DNA from: Cellulomonas chengniuliangii
GTDB lineage: Bacteria; Actinomycetota; Actinomycetes; Actinomycetales; Cellulomonadaceae
Direction of reading: 5' to 3'
Length of the DNA: 64,000 nucleotides
Assembly (NCBI RefSeq): GCF_024508335.1
Contig: NZ_CP101988.1
Span: 1-64,000 of the forward strand
Shown: positions 38,856 to 47,284 of the stretch, one piece after another
Layout of the letters: each line of letters starts with the position of its first letter
Position numbering within the stretch: the first letter of the stretch is position 1
The notes under the pieces: generated by a model
Databases searched by the model: none
Seen by the model: the letters and a program-made list of their open reading frames with translations, nothing else
What the model was told of the DNA's origin: nothing
Made by a program: the position numbers and the translations under genes

Positions 38856-41294
38856 GTGTCCGTCGTTCCTGAAGCCGTCGTCCCCGCGATGCCCGAGGTG
38901 TCAGAACGGGTGGCCGCCCTGCACGCGCAGATGACGCTCGAGGAGAAGCTCGCCCAGATCGTGGGCTACTGGCTGGACCAGGGCGGCAAGGTCGTCGCCC
39001 CGATGCAGGGCGAGATGGCCGCCGGCCAGAAGGGCTCGGGCGAGGTCGCCGAGGTCACCCGGAACGGGCTGGGCCACTTCACCCGGGTCTACGGCACGCG
39101 ACCGGTCGAGCCCACCGAGCGTGCGGCGTGGCTGTGGAACGAGCAGCGCCGGCTCAAGCGGGAGACGCGGCTCGGCATCCCCGCGCTCGTGCACGAGGAG
39201 TGCCTGACGGGCCTCGCGGCGTGGAAGGCCGCCACGTTCCCCACCCCGCTGGCGTGGGGCGCCGCCTTCGACCCCGAGCTCGTCCACGAGATGGGCGAGG
39301 CGATCGGCGACTCGATGCGCCGCCTCGGCATCCACCAGGGCCTCGCGCCCGTGCTCGACGTGGTCCGCGACCCCCGCTGGGGCCGCGTCGAGGAGTGCAT
39401 CGGCGAGGACCCGTACCTGGTCGGCACGGTCGGCACCGCGTACGTGCGCGGCCTCCAGGCCGCCGGGGTCCACGCCACCCTGAAGCACTTCGTCGGCTAC
39501 TCCGCCTCCAAGTCCGGACGCAACCACGCGCCCGTGTCCGCTGGCCCCCGCGAGGTCGCGGACGTGCTGCTGCCCCCGTTCGAGATGGCGATCGTCGACG
39601 GCGGCGTGAAGTCCGTCATGAACTCGTACTCCGACGTCGACGGCGTGCCGATGGCCTCCAGCGTGGAGTACCTCACGGACGTGCTGCGCGGCCAGCTTGG
39701 GTTCGACGGGGTCGTCGTCGCCGACTACTTCGCCGTGGCGTTCCTCGAGGTCATGCAGGCCGTCGCGCAGGATCGCGGCGAGGCCGCGGCCCTGGCCCTC
39801 GAGGCCGGCATCGACATCGAGCTGCCCACGGGCGACGCGTACCTGGAGCCGCTCGCCGAGCGCATCCGGTCCGGCGAGTTCGACGAGGCGTACGTCGACC
39901 GGGCGGTGCTGCGCGCGCTGCGGCAGAAGGAGGAGCTCGGGCTGCTCGACGCCGACGCGTTCGAGGACGAGCCCCCGACGGAGATCGACCTCGACTCGCC
40001 GCGCCACCAGCAGATCGCCCGGCGCCTGGCCGAGGAGTCCCTGGTGCTGGTCGCGAACGACGGCGTGCTGCCGCTGAACCGGTGGGACGCGGCGCCGCGC
40101 CGCATCGCCGTGGTGGGCCCTAACGCCCACCGGGTCGAGGCGCTGCAGGGCTGCTACTCGTTCGCCAACCACGTGCTCGGCCAGTACCCCGACCACGAGA
40201 TCGGCTTCGCCATCCCCACGGTGCTTGAGGGGTTCGGCGACGCGTTCGAGCGCGCCGGGCTGCCCGCGCCCGAGATCGCCTTCGCGGAGGGCTGCACGGT
40301 CGAGGGCACGGACACCTCCGGCTTCCAGGAGGCCGTCGACGCCGCGAACGCGGCCGATGTCACGGTCGTCGTCGTGGGCGACCAGGCGGGGCTGTTCGGG
40401 CGAGGCACGGTGGGCGAGGGCAACGACTGCGAGTCCCTCGATCTGCCCGGCGCCCAGCGCGAGCTCGTCGAGGCGCTCGTCGCCACCGGCAAGCCCGTGG
40501 TGATGGTGCTGATCACCGGCCGCCCGTACGCCATCGGCTGGGCGCTCGACGGCGCCGACCGCCGGCCCGCAGCGGTGCTGCAGGCGTTCTTCCCGGGCGA
40601 GGGCGGCGGCCTGGCCATCGCCGACGTGGTGACCGGCGCGGTCAACCCGTCCGGGCGCATGCCCGTGTCGATGCCGCGCTCGACGGGCGCGCAGCCGTTC
40701 TCCTACCTGCACCCCATCCTCGGCGGCCCTTCCGACGTGACGGCCACCGACTCCACGCCGCTGCGCCCCTTCGGGTTCGGGCTCTCCTACACGTCCTTCC
40801 GGTACTCGGACCTCACGGTCGACGGCGAGGTCGCCTCGGACGGCACGTTCGCCGCCGCGGTGACCGTGACCAACACCGGCGCCGTGGCCGGTTCGGAGAC
40901 CGTGCAGCTCTACGGGCACGACGTGGTCGCGAGCGTCGCCCGCCCAGTGGTGCAGCTGCTCGGCTACACCCGGGTCCCGCTCGAGCCGGGCGCGTCCGCG
41001 CGGGTCACATTCACTGTCCCCGCCACCAGGTTCGCGTTCACCGGTCGGAAGATGGACAAGATCGTGGAGCCCGGCGACGTCGAGGTGTGGGTGGGCTCGC
41101 ACGCCACGGCGTCCTCCGCGGACGTCGCGGTGGACGAGTCGACCGGCGGCGCCATCGTCAGCGAGAAGCGGGCCGAGAAGCGCGAGATCCCCGGCACGGC
41201 CACTCCGCGGTCGATCGTGCGGGTCACCGGCGGGGTGCACCGCGTCACCACGGCCGACCCGCGCCTGGTGCAGGTGGAGGTGTCGGCGCTGTGA
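38856..41294 (+). CDS. GH3 glycosidase, probable beta-xylosidase or beta-glucosidase
   Basis: Hydrolyses imported oligosaccharides in the cytoplasm; no signal peptide is present. The 812-residue protein (from the GTG at 38856, with GAGGAGA upstream) has a GH3 N-terminal barrel (about 25-330) with nucleophile D290 in GFDGVVVADYF, a GH3 C-terminal alpha/beta domain (about 390-620) and a fibronectin-like C-terminal domain (about 650-720), plus a tail of about 60 residues. Pairing with a GH43 gene and a BxlEFG-like transporter favours beta-xylosidase. Its stop overlaps the GH43 start. Confidence 0.92.
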   Translation: MSVVPEAVVPAMPEVSERVAALHAQMTLEEKLAQIVGYWLDQGGKVVAPMQGEMAAGQKGSGEVAEVTRNGLGHFTRVYGTRPVEPTERAAWLWNEQRRLKRETRLGIPALVHEECLTGLAAWKAATFPTPLAWGAAFDPELVHEMGEAIGDSMRRLGIHQGLAPVLDVVRDPRWGRVEECIGEDPYLVGTVGTAYVRGLQAAGVHATLKHFVGYSASKSGRNHAPVSAGPREVADVLLPPFEMAIVDGGVKSVMNSYSDVDGVPMASSVEYLTDVLRGQLGFDGVVVADYFAVAFLEVMQAVAQDRGEAAALALEAGIDIELPTGDAYLEPLAERIRSGEFDEAYVDRAVLRALRQKEELGLLDADAFEDEPPTEIDLDSPRHQQIARRLAEESLVLVANDGVLPLNRWDAAPRRIAVVGPNAHRVEALQGCYSFANHVLGQYPDHEIGFAIPTVLEGFGDAFERAGLPAPEIAFAEGCTVEGTDTSGFQEAVDAANAADVTVVVVGDQAGLFGRGTVGEGNDCESLDLPGAQRELVEALVATGKPVVMVLITGRPYAIGWALDGADRRPAAVLQAFFPGEGGGLAIADVVTGAVNPSGRMPVSMPRSTGAQPFSYLHPILGGPSDVTATDSTPLRPFGFGLSYTSFRYSDLTVDGEVASDGTFAAAVTVTNTGAVAGSETVQLYGHDVVASVARPVVQLLGYTRVPLEPGASARVTFTVPATRFAFTGRKMDKIVEPGDVEVWVGSHATASSADVAVDESTGGAIVSEKRAEKREIPGTATPRSIVRVTGGVHRVTTADPRLVQVEVSAL

Positions 41295-42859
41295 CCGTGG
41301 TCCAGAACCCGGTGCTGCCGGGCTGCTACCCCGACCCGTCCATCTGCCGGGTTGGCGACGACTTCTACCTCGTGACGTCGACGTTCGAGTACGTCCCCGG
41401 GCTGCCGGTGTTCCGCAGCAAGGACTTGGCGAGCTGGGAGCAGATCGGCCACGTCGTCGACCGGCCGGGCCAGCTCGACTACGACGGCATCGAGTCCTCG
41501 GGCGGGCTCTACGCCCCGACACTGCGCCACCACGACGGCGTGTTCTGGCTGGTGTGCACCTTGGTGGACCAGCAGGACGACTCCCGCGGCGGCAACTTCT
41601 TGATGACAGCCACCGACCCCGCCGGGCCGTGGTCCGACCCGGTGTGGCTCGGCGAGTCCGGCATCGACCCGTCGCTCTTCTTCGACGACGACGGCCGCGT
41701 CTGGGTGCACGGCACGCGCCTGGTCGAGGAGCCGGAGTGGTTCCACCAGACCGAGGTGTGGCTGCGCGAGCTCGACACTGAGACGATGCGGCTGACCGGC
41801 CCGGAGCACGTGCTCTGGACCGGCGCCGTGCGCGGCGCTGTGTGGGCCGAGGGTCCGCACCTGTACAAGGTCGACGGCACGTACTACCTGCTCGCCGCCG
41901 AGGGCGGCACCGAGATCCACCACGCGATCTCCGTCGCCCGCGCCGAGTCCGTCACCGGCCCGTACGTCGGCAACAAGGGCAACCCGATCCTCACGCACCG
42001 TCACCTGGGCCGTGGTGTCGACGTGGTCGGCGTGGGCCATGCCGACCTCGTCGAGGACCATGACGGCGGCTGGTGGGCTGTGCTGCTCGCCATGCGGCCG
42101 TACGGCGGCTACCACTACAACCTCGGCCGTGAGACGTTCCTCGTGCCTGTGACCTGGGAAGACGGCTGGCCCGTGTTCGCACCCGGGCAGGGCCGCGTCC
42201 CCGCGCAGGTCGAGGTCCCCACCCGAGGGGACGCCACACCGGGCATCGCCCAGGGCCACGAGAGCGGGGTGATCCGCCCCGGCGACCTGCGCTGGACGTC
42301 GCTGCGCCGCATGCCCGCCGAGCTCGCCACGCCCTCCGGCGACGGGTGGGACCTGCCGATCCGGCCGGCCACCCTCGCCGAGCCGCAGGCGCCCGCGTTC
42401 CTGGGGGTGCGGCAGCAGCATGTGGACGTCGACGTGCGCGCCACGCTCCGCGCCGACCTGGCCGCCGGCGAGGAGCTGGGCGTGGTGGTCCGCCAGTCTG
42501 AGAAGGACCACGTCCGGCTGTTCCTCGCCGGCGCCCCCGAGGGCGCTGACGCGCGCCGCTTCGTCGCGGTGCACCGCCGCGACGGGGTCGACACCGTGCT
42601 GGGCGAGGCCGTGCTTCCGGGCGACGTCGCGGAACCGGTCACCCTCACCGTGAGCGCCCGCGGGCAGGACTACGCCCTGTTGGTCGAGGCGCCTGGCGCC
42701 GAGCCGGTCACCGTCGCGGTGGCCGACGGCCGCACCCTCGACAGCGTCGCCACCGGCGGCTTCCTCGGGCTGTGGCTCGGCGTCTACGCCACCAGCAACG
42801 GCCGCCCGACGGCCACCACGGCGCACGTGGAGCGGTTCGAGTACCTGCCGGTGTCCTGA
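41291..42859 (+). CDS. GH43 glycosidase, probable beta-xylosidase/arabinofuranosidase
   Basis: Removes xylose or arabinose from xylo-oligosaccharides in the cytoplasm. The 522-residue protein has a five-bladed GH43 propeller with the three acidic residues D15 (in CYPDPS), D126 (in GIDPSLFFDDDG) and E187 (in WAEGPHLY), and a C-terminal beta-sandwich (about 320-520) as in GH43 subfamilies 11/12. The GTG at 41291 overlaps the GH3 stop codon, giving translational coupling; a GTG six bases further is also possible. It is the last gene of the operon. Confidence 0.92.
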   Translation: MTVVQNPVLPGCYPDPSICRVGDDFYLVTSTFEYVPGLPVFRSKDLASWEQIGHVVDRPGQLDYDGIESSGGLYAPTLRHHDGVFWLVCTLVDQQDDSRGGNFLMTATDPAGPWSDPVWLGESGIDPSLFFDDDGRVWVHGTRLVEEPEWFHQTEVWLRELDTETMRLTGPEHVLWTGAVRGAVWAEGPHLYKVDGTYYLLAAEGGTEIHHAISVARAESVTGPYVGNKGNPILTHRHLGRGVDVVGVGHADLVEDHDGGWWAVLLAMRPYGGYHYNLGRETFLVPVTWEDGWPVFAPGQGRVPAQVEVPTRGDATPGIAQGHESGVIRPGDLRWTSLRRMPAELATPSGDGWDLPIRPATLAEPQAPAFLGVRQQHVDVDVRATLRADLAAGEELGVVVRQSEKDHVRLFLAGAPEGADARRFVAVHRRDGVDTVLGEAVLPGDVAEPVTLTVSARGQDYALLVEAPGAEPVTVAVADGRTLDSVATGGFLGLWLGVYATSNGRPTATTAHVERFEYLPVS

Positions 42860-42865
42860 GCGCGG

Positions 42866-42896
42866 GCCGGCGCGTCGGGCACCCCGTCGCGCCGGC
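42866..42896. terminator. Terminator at the end of the sugar operon
   Basis: A 9-bp stem GCCGGCGCG/CGCGCCGGC (42866-42874 with 42888-42896) with inner CGGG/CCCG pairing, placed between two convergent genes. Confidence 0.7.
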
Positions 42897-43433
42897 TCAG
42901 CCCCAGTCGCAGGCGATGGACCCCTCGGTGACGCCCTCCACCGGCTGGCCCCACAGCTCCGTGAAGGCCTGGGCGTCCTCGGCTGCTCTGAAGTACAGCG
43001 GCCAGCCCCAGAAGTCCCTCGCCGGGTCCAGCCCGAGCTGCTCGACGGAGCCGTCGAGGCAGGCGACGGGGATGGGGGAGGGCTCGTACCCGCGCTCGGC
43101 CAACTCCGCCTCGGACGGGAGCGCCGGAGCCGACCCCTCGTCCGGCCAGACGCCCAACCACACGGCCGAGACGGTGCCGAGCGAGGTCCTGAGGTCCGCC
43201 TCGCTGACGTCGGCCGGCCACGTGGCAGAGGGGGAGGCGACGGGCGGCGAGGCGGAGGCGTCGGTCCGCGCCGGGACGCTCGACGTCGGGGCGGGCGTGG
43301 CATCGGCGTCATCGGTGGAACCCCGCTGTGCGAGGGCCAGGGCCCCGACGAGCACGGCGACGAGCACTGCGGCCCCTGTCCCCGCGAAGAGAGCGGCACG
43401 TCCAGCGCGGCGGCGGGAGTCGGTTGAGGGCAT
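42897..43433 (-). CDS. Hypothetical membrane-anchored protein
   Basis: A 178-residue protein without a recognised family. It has a basic N-terminus, one membrane segment (about 14-36), a low-complexity Ala/Ser/Pro/Thr spacer (about 40-72) and a compact outside domain (about 73-178) with two cysteines that may form a disulphide. It converges with the GH43 gene and stands alone. Function unknown. Confidence 0.65.
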   Translation of the reverse strand: MPSTDSRRRAGRAALFAGTGAAVLVAVLVGALALAQRGSTDDADATPAPTSSVPARTDASASPPVASPSATWPADVSEADLRTSLGTVSAVWLGVWPDEGSAPALPSEAELAERGYEPSPIPVACLDGSVEQLGLDPARDFWGWPLYFRAAEDAQAFTELWGQPVEGVTEGSIACDWG

Positions 43434-43525
43434 GGTGGCAGTGTGCCCGATCCCGCACCACCGGGGGGGAGGCCTCGCTGGACGGCTGAGCGATTCCTAG
43501 GCTGGAGCCGACGCAGGGGGCGCCG

Positions 43526-44179
43526 ATGGTAGTGATCCGCACAGACCGAGGCCTGGACCGACTCGTCAACTTCACCGACGCGGCGGTCGCGATCGCGATC
43601 ACGCTGCTCGTGCTGCCGCTCATCGACCTGGTCACGGATGACGAGGAGCACTCGGTGTCCTCGCTCCTGGCGGAGGGTGAGACGTTCCTCGCCTTCGGCA
43701 TCAGCTACGTCGTGATCGCGAGCTTCTGGCAGGGGCATCACCGGGTCTTCGAGTACCTGCGCGACTACTCGCGGGCGATGCTGTGGGCTAACTTCCTGTG
43801 GCTCGCGAGCATCGTGCTCATCCCGTTCACCACGCAACTCCTGGCCGACCAGGGCACGAACGACCCCGCGGTCAACGCCCTGTACATCTCCACGATGGTC
43901 GTCACCACCGGCAGCCTGCTGCTCATCGAGTGGTTGGCGGTGCGCGACCCCCAGCTCCAGCGCCCGGAGGTCCGCGGCGCCCTCGAGCTCCGCGGCGCCG
44001 CCCTGGCGCTGGTCCTGCTGCTGATCGCGCTCGTGCTGGCCGTCGTCGCACCCGGCGTGGGCATGTTCTGGCTGTTCCTGCTCTTCCTGTCCGGCCCGCT
44101 CGACCGGCTCGCGCGACGGCGCCGCAGGCGGAGGGACGCGGTCCCGGCCTCGAGAGGCGGCGCCGACGATTCCCGGTGA
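43526..44179 (+). CDS. TMEM175-family (DUF1211) putative potassium channel
   Basis: The 217-residue protein has six membrane segments. The run RLVNFTDAAVAIAITLLVLPL near the N-terminus is the family signature (usually R-x3-FSDAVxAI-x2-TLL) that lines the pore. Bacterial members form potassium-permeable tetramers. The C-terminal tail is basic (RLARRRRRRRDA). It is transcribed alone. The ion selectivity is a family inference. Confidence 0.88.
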   Translation: MVVIRTDRGLDRLVNFTDAAVAIAITLLVLPLIDLVTDDEEHSVSSLLAEGETFLAFGISYVVIASFWQGHHRVFEYLRDYSRAMLWANFLWLASIVLIPFTTQLLADQGTNDPAVNALYISTMVVTTGSLLLIEWLAVRDPQLQRPEVRGALELRGAALALVLLLIALVLAVVAPGVGMFWLFLLFLSGPLDRLARRRRRRRDAVPASRGGADDSR

Positions 44180-44314
44180 CGGGCGGCGCCCTGTGCGGGG
44201 GATGCGAGCCGGGCGTGGATCCCGACGCGCCACCTCTGCGTCATCACTCGCGGAGCAGTGCTCCCGTTCGCACCAATGAACCGCCAGCCAGCCGCTCCGT
44301 GGCGCGGGGGTCGG

Positions 44315-45049
44315 TCAGCGGAGCGCGGCGGCGAGAGCGAACAGGAGAGCCGCAGGCGCGGTCATGATCGGAATGATCCAGGTCGCGATCTTGGCGCTGC
44401 GGGCGTTCTTGCGGTGGACGTCCTCCGGGTCGTCGAACGGGCCCGCGACCACGTCCGCGTCGACGGCGACGCCGCTGAGGGTCTCCCAGATGCTCGGCGC
44501 CAGAACCAGAACGAGGCCGACAGCCAGCATCGGCTCTGCCGGGATCTCCACCAGGGGCTGGTCGAGCAGAAGGACGACGGCGACGTTGACGCCGAGCACG
44601 GGCAGCACGACGGCGAGCCCGAGCCAGAAGGAGCGGGCGGCGGTGGTGATCAGGCGGGTGACGGCGTCGATCATGCGGATCACGAGCACCGCGCCGACCA
44701 GCACGAGGGCCACGCTGACCACCTGACCAGCAGTGACGGTCGCGGCTCCGGCGGCCCAGCCGGACGCTGCCGCGAAGGTGGTGAGCATCCCGGTGACGGC
44801 GATGCCGATCCTCGCGAGCTGACCAGGGGCGACGGCAGGGCCCGCCACCGGACCAGGTGCGAGAGGCAGCGCCTGCGCGTACTCGCGGGCGTCGCCGAAC
44901 GCCTCGGCGGCGGTGTCTCCCGACTCGGCGCAGTAAGACTCGACCTGCGCCAGCGCGTCGCCGATCTGCGCTCCGGCGGCGTCCCGCAGCCGCAGGGCCA
45001 GAATGAAGTCGTCCCGCCAGCGACGCGGAACGAGCTGCTCTTCGGTCAC
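44315..45049 (-). CDS. HAAS-type membrane protein paired with PadR regulator
   Basis: The 244-residue protein has an N-terminal helical domain of about 60 residues, like the HAAS/DUF1700-type proteins that accompany PadR regulators, and about six membrane segments in three pairs. A conserved-looking acidic run (VAGPFDDPEDVHRKNAR) lies before the last segment. The GTG at 45049 overlaps the PadR stop codon (GTGA), so the pair is translated together. It probably works with the regulator in an envelope response; the details are unknown. Confidence 0.75.
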   Translation of the reverse strand: MTEEQLVPRRWRDDFILALRLRDAAGAQIGDALAQVESYCAESGDTAAEAFGDAREYAQALPLAPGPVAGPAVAPGQLARIGIAVTGMLTTFAAASGWAAGAATVTAGQVVSVALVLVGAVLVIRMIDAVTRLITTAARSFWLGLAVVLPVLGVNVAVVLLLDQPLVEIPAEPMLAVGLVLVLAPSIWETLSGVAVDADVVAGPFDDPEDVHRKNARSAKIATWIIPIMTAPAALLFALAAALR

Positions 45050-45408
45050 GGGGCGCCGCCCTCTCCGTCGGTGGCCACGGCTCCGGTGGCGATGGCATCG
45101 GTCAGTGCGGTGAAGGCCAGCCAGCGGTCAGTCTGCTCGGCCCGGGCTGCGGCGCCGGCCGAGGTCAGCTCGAAATACTTGCGGCCCGGGCCGCCGTCAC
45201 CGGCGCGCCACTCGACGCTCACCAGCCCAGCCAGTTCGAGCCGTGCGAGCAGCGGGTAGAGGGTGCCTCCCTTGACCGTGCCGAGGCCGAGCTGCTCGAG
45301 TCGCGCGGTGATCGCGTAGCCGTAGGTGGGGCCGTCGGCCAGCACGGCGAGCACGCACACCTCGAGGGCGCCGCGAAGCCATTCGCTGGGCCACGGGGTC
45401 GACGGCAT
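45046..45408 (-). CDS. PadR family transcriptional regulator
   Basis: A winged-helix repressor that usually controls its own operon. The 120-residue protein has the PadR core, with LRGALEVCVLAVLADGPTYGYAI and the wing region VKGGTLYPLLARLELAGLVSVEW, and a short C-terminal helix for dimerisation. It is the first gene of a two-gene unit with the membrane protein. Inverted and direct repeats lie just upstream of its start. Confidence 0.93.
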   Translation of the reverse strand: MPSTPWPSEWLRGALEVCVLAVLADGPTYGYAITARLEQLGLGTVKGGTLYPLLARLELAGLVSVEWRAGDGGPGRKYFELTSAGAAARAEQTDRWLAFTALTDAIATGAVATDGEGGAP

Positions 45409-45411
45409 GGG

Positions 45412-45444
45412 TAGACAGTAGGTCTATCTATGTAGGTTGTCTAT
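45412..45444. promoter_or_regulatory. PadR operator/promoter
   Basis: TAGAC-AGTAG-GTCTA (45412-45426) is a perfect inverted repeat, and GTCTAT occurs at 45422-45427 and again at 45439-45444. The stretch is AT-rich against its surroundings and lies 4 to 36 bases upstream of the padR start, so self-repression is likely. Confidence 0.55.
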
Positions 45445-45518
45445 GTACTCGCGGCGGCCGGTCGCACGGCCAGCCGAGGTCGAGCGCCTGGCGAGGGGCG
45501 GGACGGCCGTGCCGCGTG

Positions 45519-45917
45519 CTACTCGGGCAGGCGGGTGACTCGCACGGCCCACGCCCCGAGGGTCTCGTCGAGCGGCTCAACGCCGAGCGCGCCCTTCGCG
45601 TCGGTGCGCAGCTTGGTGAGGAGCGGGGCCGGGTCGCCCGACGTCACCAGCACGATGCTTGACCCGACCGGGACAGAGCTGAACACCCCGAGGGCCGTCG
45701 ACGAGCGGATGCCGAGGGGCACCGCGCGCACGTCGAGGACCATCTCCTCGGTGGCATGGTCCGGGTCCGTCGGGGCCGAGTCGCGCTCGCCGCACCCGCA
45801 CCCACCGCCACCGTTGCGGCGGCCACCCCCTCCGCCTCCGCAACCACCGCCTGAGCGGGCCGGCTCACCGGGACGCGAGAGGGGGACGATCGGCAGGGAC
45901 AAGGGCTGGGGGGACAT
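45519..45917 (-). CDS. DUF2249 domain protein with Gly/Cys-rich insert
   Basis: The 132-residue product (ATG at 45917, CGGAGC upstream) starts MSPQPLSLPIVPLSRPGEP, then has a tract of mostly glycine with cysteines (GGGCGGGGGGRRNGGGGCGC). A DUF2249 domain follows (about 60-132, LDVRAVPLGIRSSTALGVF and IVLVTSGDPAPLLTKL). DUF2249 proteins often occur with nitrogen-oxide or hemerythrin genes; none is adjacent here. The cysteines could bind metal, but the tract may be only a flexible linker. Confidence 0.7.
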   Translation of the reverse strand: MSPQPLSLPIVPLSRPGEPARSGGGCGGGGGGRRNGGGGCGCGERDSAPTDPDHATEEMVLDVRAVPLGIRSSTALGVFSSVPVGSSIVLVTSGDPAPLLTKLRTDAKGALGVEPLDETLGAWAVRVTRLPE

Positions 45918-46124
45918 CTGCTGCTCCGGGTTGTCTTCGACCTGCCCGCGGTGCGGACCCTCGCCAGCATCCTCGTGCAACCTGAGTGCCGGGTGGGACC
46001 TTGGGCCTCAGCCGACGAGGCCTCGGCGTGCGTCCGCAGGGGCCGTCGCGCCGAGGAGGACGGGACCGGGGCCGGGAGGGGCGCAGTGCAGGACGAATGC
46101 TCTGGAACGCGGCACTCTGGTCCC

Positions 46125-46577
46125 ATGAGCGCAGACGAGAACGAGACGCAGACCCCTCCTCCAGGCCACCGGCCGGCGCCGGGCGTGTGGCCCACGCTGA
46201 GCTACCGGGACGCCGATGCCGCGATCTCCTACCTCGCCGACGTGGTCGGGTTCGTGGTCAGCGAGGTGCACCGGGGCGACCCGGACCGCCCCGTGGAGCA
46301 CGCGGAGCTGCTGTGGCCGTTCGGCGGCGGCATCATGCTCGGGACCGACCAGCCGGATGGTCGCTGGTCGGGCGCCGTCGGCGGGCCGGGGACGTCCACC
46401 GCGTATCTCGCCGCCCCGGTGTCCGTGGTCGCCGACGTGGCGGGCAGGGTCGCGGGGGCCGGGTGGACCATCAGCCAGCCGCTCGCCGACACCGGCTACG
46501 GAGCGGTGGGGTTCACGTTCCTCGACCCCGAGGGCAACGCCTGGAACCTGGGCACCTACCTCGGCTCGGGATTCTGA
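46125..46577 (+). CDS. VOC superfamily (glyoxalase/bleomycin-resistance-like) protein
   Basis: The 150-residue protein has a vicinal-oxygen-chelate fold: WPTLSYRDADAAISYLADVVGF in the first module and GYGAVGFTFLDPEGNAWNLGTY in the second, ending as PhnB-like proteins do. Usual metal ligands (H/E) are partly present. The ATG at 46125 is chosen over upstream frames because the VOC fold starts soon after. The substrate is unknown. Confidence 0.85.
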   Translation: MSADENETQTPPPGHRPAPGVWPTLSYRDADAAISYLADVVGFVVSEVHRGDPDRPVEHAELLWPFGGGIMLGTDQPDGRWSGAVGGPGTSTAYLAAPVSVVADVAGRVAGAGWTISQPLADTGYGAVGFTFLDPEGNAWNLGTYLGSGF

Positions 46578-46656
46578 CCGAGGCGCTCGCGGGCCGCTGA
46601 CCCGGAGGCCCGCGCCGGTGCGGGGCGCCGCCGGGTCTGACTGGCATGCTGGGCCG

Positions 46657-46935
46657 ATGCCCCCCACCGCGCCGCGCACCGGACCTGAGTCGCAAGCCCC
46701 CGATGAGGAGACCTCGACTGGCGGATTCGCGGCGCCGGGAAGCCGCTGGTGGTGGACGGGCGCCTACCGCGGCGTACTGGGGGCGCTCGTCGTGGGTTTC
46801 CAGGCGCCGGAGATCATGTCCGGCGAGGCCCACGTCATGAACTGGCTGGTCGGCGCGCTGGGCGCCGCGGCCGCCGTCTGGGGCGTCGTCCTCGTGGTGC
46901 AGTCGTACCGCGCACAGGCCGCCGGCCAGGGCTGA
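46657..46935 (+). CDS. Small membrane protein
   Basis: A 92-residue protein with a polar, disordered N-terminus (about 1-30) and two hydrophobic segments (YRGVLGALVVGFQAPEIM and WLVGALGAAAAVWGVVLVV). There is no recognised family. The start codon lies in a poorly defined ribosome binding context. It could be co-transcribed with the VOC gene, 79 bases upstream. Confidence 0.5.
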   Translation: MPPTAPRTGPESQAPDEETSTGGFAAPGSRWWWTGAYRGVLGALVVGFQAPEIMSGEAHVMNWLVGALGAAAAVWGVVLVVQSYRAQAAGQG

Positions 46936-47023
46936 CCGGCCCGGCCGCCCACCGTCTCCACGCGGCTTCGTAGGCCGTGACGCTGGGCGCGACACCCGCC
47001 TGGTCGAGGGTCACGATGGAGAG

Positions 47024-47284
47024 ATGACTCCTCCAGTGGCCACACCCGAGAAGGTCGTCAAGGTCCCCGGCAACACTCTGTTGACGGCCACACCTGAGGA
47101 GGGTCGGGCGCTCGCCTTCGAGCTCGCCTACCGCTCCGTCCAGGTGATCCAGCCTGACCCCGCCGCGCTCGACCGCGGCCGGCCCGTCTACGCCAACGAC
47201 CCCGCCGCGCTGATCGCCGCGTCCCAGGTGGTGGCGACGGAGTTCGCCACGATCGCCGCCGCGAACAACTACTGGCGGCCCTGA
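47024..47284 (+). CDS. Small hypothetical protein
   Basis: An 86-residue protein starting MTPPVATPEKVVKVPGNTLL, without membrane segments or a known domain; the middle is helical (EEGRALAFELAYRSVQVI). GGAGAG lies 1-6 bases before the ATG, which is close. Its end overlaps the end of the convergent ramB gene by 16 bases. It looks like a real gene by composition; the function is unknown. Confidence 0.55.
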   Translation: MTPPVATPEKVVKVPGNTLLTATPEEGRALAFELAYRSVQVIQPDPAALDRGRPVYANDPAALIAASQVVATEFATIAAANNYWRP

